Origin: an uncultured Actinomycetes bacterium
GTDB lineage: Bacteria; Actinomycetota; Thermoleophilia; Solirubrobacterales; Solirubrobacteraceae
DNA length: 33,375 bases
Assembly: GCA_937888775.1 (NCBI GenBank)
Contig: CALAQT010000588.1
Coordinates: 1 to 33,375 of the forward strand
Reading direction: 5' to 3'
Below, piece after piece: positions 32,076 to 33,375 of this stretch. Within the stretch, counting starts at the first letter, position 1. The number at the start of each line of letters is the position of its first letter. The position numbers and the translations under genes were made by a program. The notes under the pieces were generated by a model that was not told where the DNA came from, did not search any database, and was given only the letters and a program-made list of their open reading frames with translations.

Positions 32076-32875
32076 CGCCCGAAGAACCACAGCAGCCGAG
32101 CCGCGGTTCATCGGGCTCTGAGTCCGGGGCCGGTGTCAGCGGCGGCTCCGACGCTACGCGCGCTGCGGCGCGAGCGGCGGCGGAGCTCGAAGAGACGCGA
32201 GTGGCGTCGGAGTCCTCCGCTGAACCGGCGTCGGCTGCTGATGGTGACGACGCTGCCCCGGCGGCTGCGGAGTCTTCTGACGTCGGCCCCCAGGCTGGGG
32301 AAGGGCCGGAGCCCGGGACCGAGATTGAGGACGAGCCCGAGACCGGCGCTGACGACGACGTAGAAGCTGAGGACGAAGACTCTGATGAGGTGGATGCTGA
32401 GGAGGAGGCTGCTGAGCCGGCTGCGGAGGCGCCTAAGCCTCGGCGGCGCCGGCGGCGCGGTGGCGCTTCGGAGGAGCCTCCGGCTCCGACGCCCGCTCCC
32501 ACTCGACGGCGCCCGCGGCGCGATCCCGGGGCTCCGATCCCGGTCGTGCGGGCGCAGGCCAAGTATGTGCGCTCTTCGGCGCGCAAGGCCCGGCTGGTCT
32601 GTGACCACATCCGGGGAAAGAGCGTCGAGGAGGCACGAGCTATCCTGGCGGTTACGCCGCGGGCGATCGCACGTGACTGGAGCAAGCTGCTCGAGTCGGC
32701 GGTGGCGAACGCAGAGCACAATCATGAGCTCGTCGGCGAGGATCTGTATGTCAAGGCGGTCAAGGCCGACGAGGGGCCGACGATCAAGCGCTTCCGGCCG
32801 CGCGCCATGGGTCGCGCGTCGAAGATCCGCAAGCGCACCAGTCACCTGACGATCTTGCTCACGCCAAAGGAATAA
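32072..32875 (+). CDS. rplV: 50S ribosomal protein L22 with long N-terminal extension
   Basis: 267 residues against the usual 110-120. The L22 domain starts near residue 159 ([19 protein letters not shown]) and includes the family signature [14 protein letters not shown] and [19 protein letters not shown], whose hairpin lines the exit tunnel. Residues 1-155 are low complexity: Ser/Gly/Ala start, a long Glu/Asp block (about 70-120), then an Arg cluster ([11 protein letters not shown]) and a Pro/Thr/Arg segment. The extension is in frame without stops and shows more T-ending codons by eye than the conserved part. An internal GTG at 32546 matches a normal L22 start but has no Shine-Dalgarno, whereas ATG 32072 is coupled to rpsS by ATGA. 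I think the extension is translated. Confidence 0.93.
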   Translation: MTPEEPQQPSRGSSGSESGAGVSGGSDATRAAARAAAELEETRVASESSAEPASAADGDDAAPAAAESSDVGPQAGEGPEPGTEIEDEPETGADDDVEAEDEDSDEVDAEEEAAEPAAEAPKPRRRRRRGGASEEPPAPTPAPTRRRPRRDPGAPIPVVRAQAKYVRSSARKARLVCDHIRGKSVEEARAILAVTPRAIARDWSKLLESAVANAEHNHELVGEDLYVKAVKADEGPTIKRFRPRAMGRASKIRKRTSHLTILLTPKE

Positions 32876-32884
32876 AGACAGTCA

Positions 32885-33375
32885 ATGGGTCAAAAAGTTC
32901 ATCCTGAGTCGATCCGCGTGGGTTACATCCACGACTGGAAGTCGAACTGGTTCAACGAGAAGAACTTCTCCGACTACCTGCACGAGGACACGCAGATCCG
33001 CGCGCACATCATCGGGCGCCTGTCGCACGCCGGCCTGTCGGACATCACGATCCGCAAGAACGCCACCGAGGTCGAGATCAACATCCACACCGCCCGGCCG
33101 GGAATCGTGATCGGCAAGTCCGGCTCGGAGGTCGATCAGCTGCGCCGTGATCTGCATCGGATCACCGGCAAGCAGGTCAAGGTCAACATCCTTGAGATCA
33201 AGCGCCCCGAGCTCGACGCCCGTCTGGTCGCGCAGTCGATCGCCGAGCAGCTCCAGAACCGGGTCGCCTTTCGCCGCGCCATGAAGCGCGCGCTCACCAG
33301 CGCGATGCGCTCCGGGGCCAAGGGCGTCAAGGTCCAGGTGTCAGGGCGCCTGGGTGGCGCCGAGATGGCCCGCAC
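32885..33375 (+). CDS. rpsC: 30S ribosomal protein S3, 5' part (runs off the window)
   Basis: 163 residues visible; the frame is open at the window end. [22 protein letters not shown] is the S3 N-terminus, and the KH domain shows [17 protein letters not shown] with the GxxG loop. [11 protein letters not shown] is the start of the C-terminal domain. S3 lies at the mRNA entry channel. ATG 32885 is 9 bases after the rplV stop, and AAGGA lies within the end of rplV. Confidence 0.97.
   Translation, partial: MGQKVHPESIRVGYIHDWKSNWFNEKNFSDYLHEDTQIRAHIIGRLSHAGLSDITIRKNATEVEINIHTARPGIVIGKSGSEVDQLRRDLHRITGKQVKVNILEIKRPELDARLVAQSIAEQLQNRVAFRRAMKRALTSAMRSGAKGVKVQVSGRLGGAEMAR

Overview
The window is about two thirds G+C or more by eye, uses GTG and TTG starts freely, and carries ribosomal, RNA polymerase and elongation-factor genes of bacterial type. 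RpoB, RpoC, EF-G, EF-Tu and the S10-cluster proteins point to a high-GC Gram-positive. The accessory genes (paired FadE-type acyl-CoA dehydrogenases, mycobacterial-style crotonases) and the long acidic extension on L22 suggest a deep-branching actinomycete such as Solirubrobacterales/Thermoleophilia. That placement is inference.

Layout: (1) 1-7129, the 3' part of rpoB followed by rpoC. (2) 7130-8401, a decayed AraC-type regulator, a VOC/glyoxalase protein and a small membrane protein. (3) 8474-15261, a same-strand acyl-CoA catabolic cluster: two overlapping acyl-CoA dehydrogenases, an AidB-like acyl-CoA dehydrogenase, a crotonase, a TetR regulator and a second crotonase. (4) 15254-18903, a HAD-like protein, an EamA/NIPA-like membrane protein, a two-domain rhodanese sulfurtransferase and an alpha/beta hydrolase. 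(5) 19036-23274, class III aminotransferase, PucR-type regulator and alanine dehydrogenase, which together look like an amine-catabolic cassette. (6) 23420-33375, the str and S10 clusters: rpsL, rpsG, an opposing membrane-protein gene, fusA, tuf, rpsJ, rplC, rplD, rplW, rplB, rpsS, rplV and the start of rpsC.

The most unusual structure is at gene junctions. At three places (aidB to crotonase 1, tetR to crotonase 2, rplW to rplB) two neighbouring genes are separated by a tandem DNA repeat that reads as one or more tiny ORFs. The stop codon of the upstream gene overlaps the ATG of the first tiny ORF, and the stop of the last tiny ORF overlaps the ATG of the downstream gene (ATGA, TGATG or TAATG). 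At rplW-rplB there are three consecutive 16-residue ORFs with an exact 50-bp period, each ending in a copy of the rplW 3' end with its Shine-Dalgarno. This looks like repeated duplication of a translational-coupling junction with coupling preserved. A functional role is not proven.

Other points of note are a 155-residue acidic/basic extension on ribosomal protein L22, a fusA leader with a five-codon ORF and an intrinsic terminator, a probably leaderless rpsL mRNA, and several perfect palindromes that look like operators. I saw no tRNA, rRNA, insertion sequence or CRISPR array.
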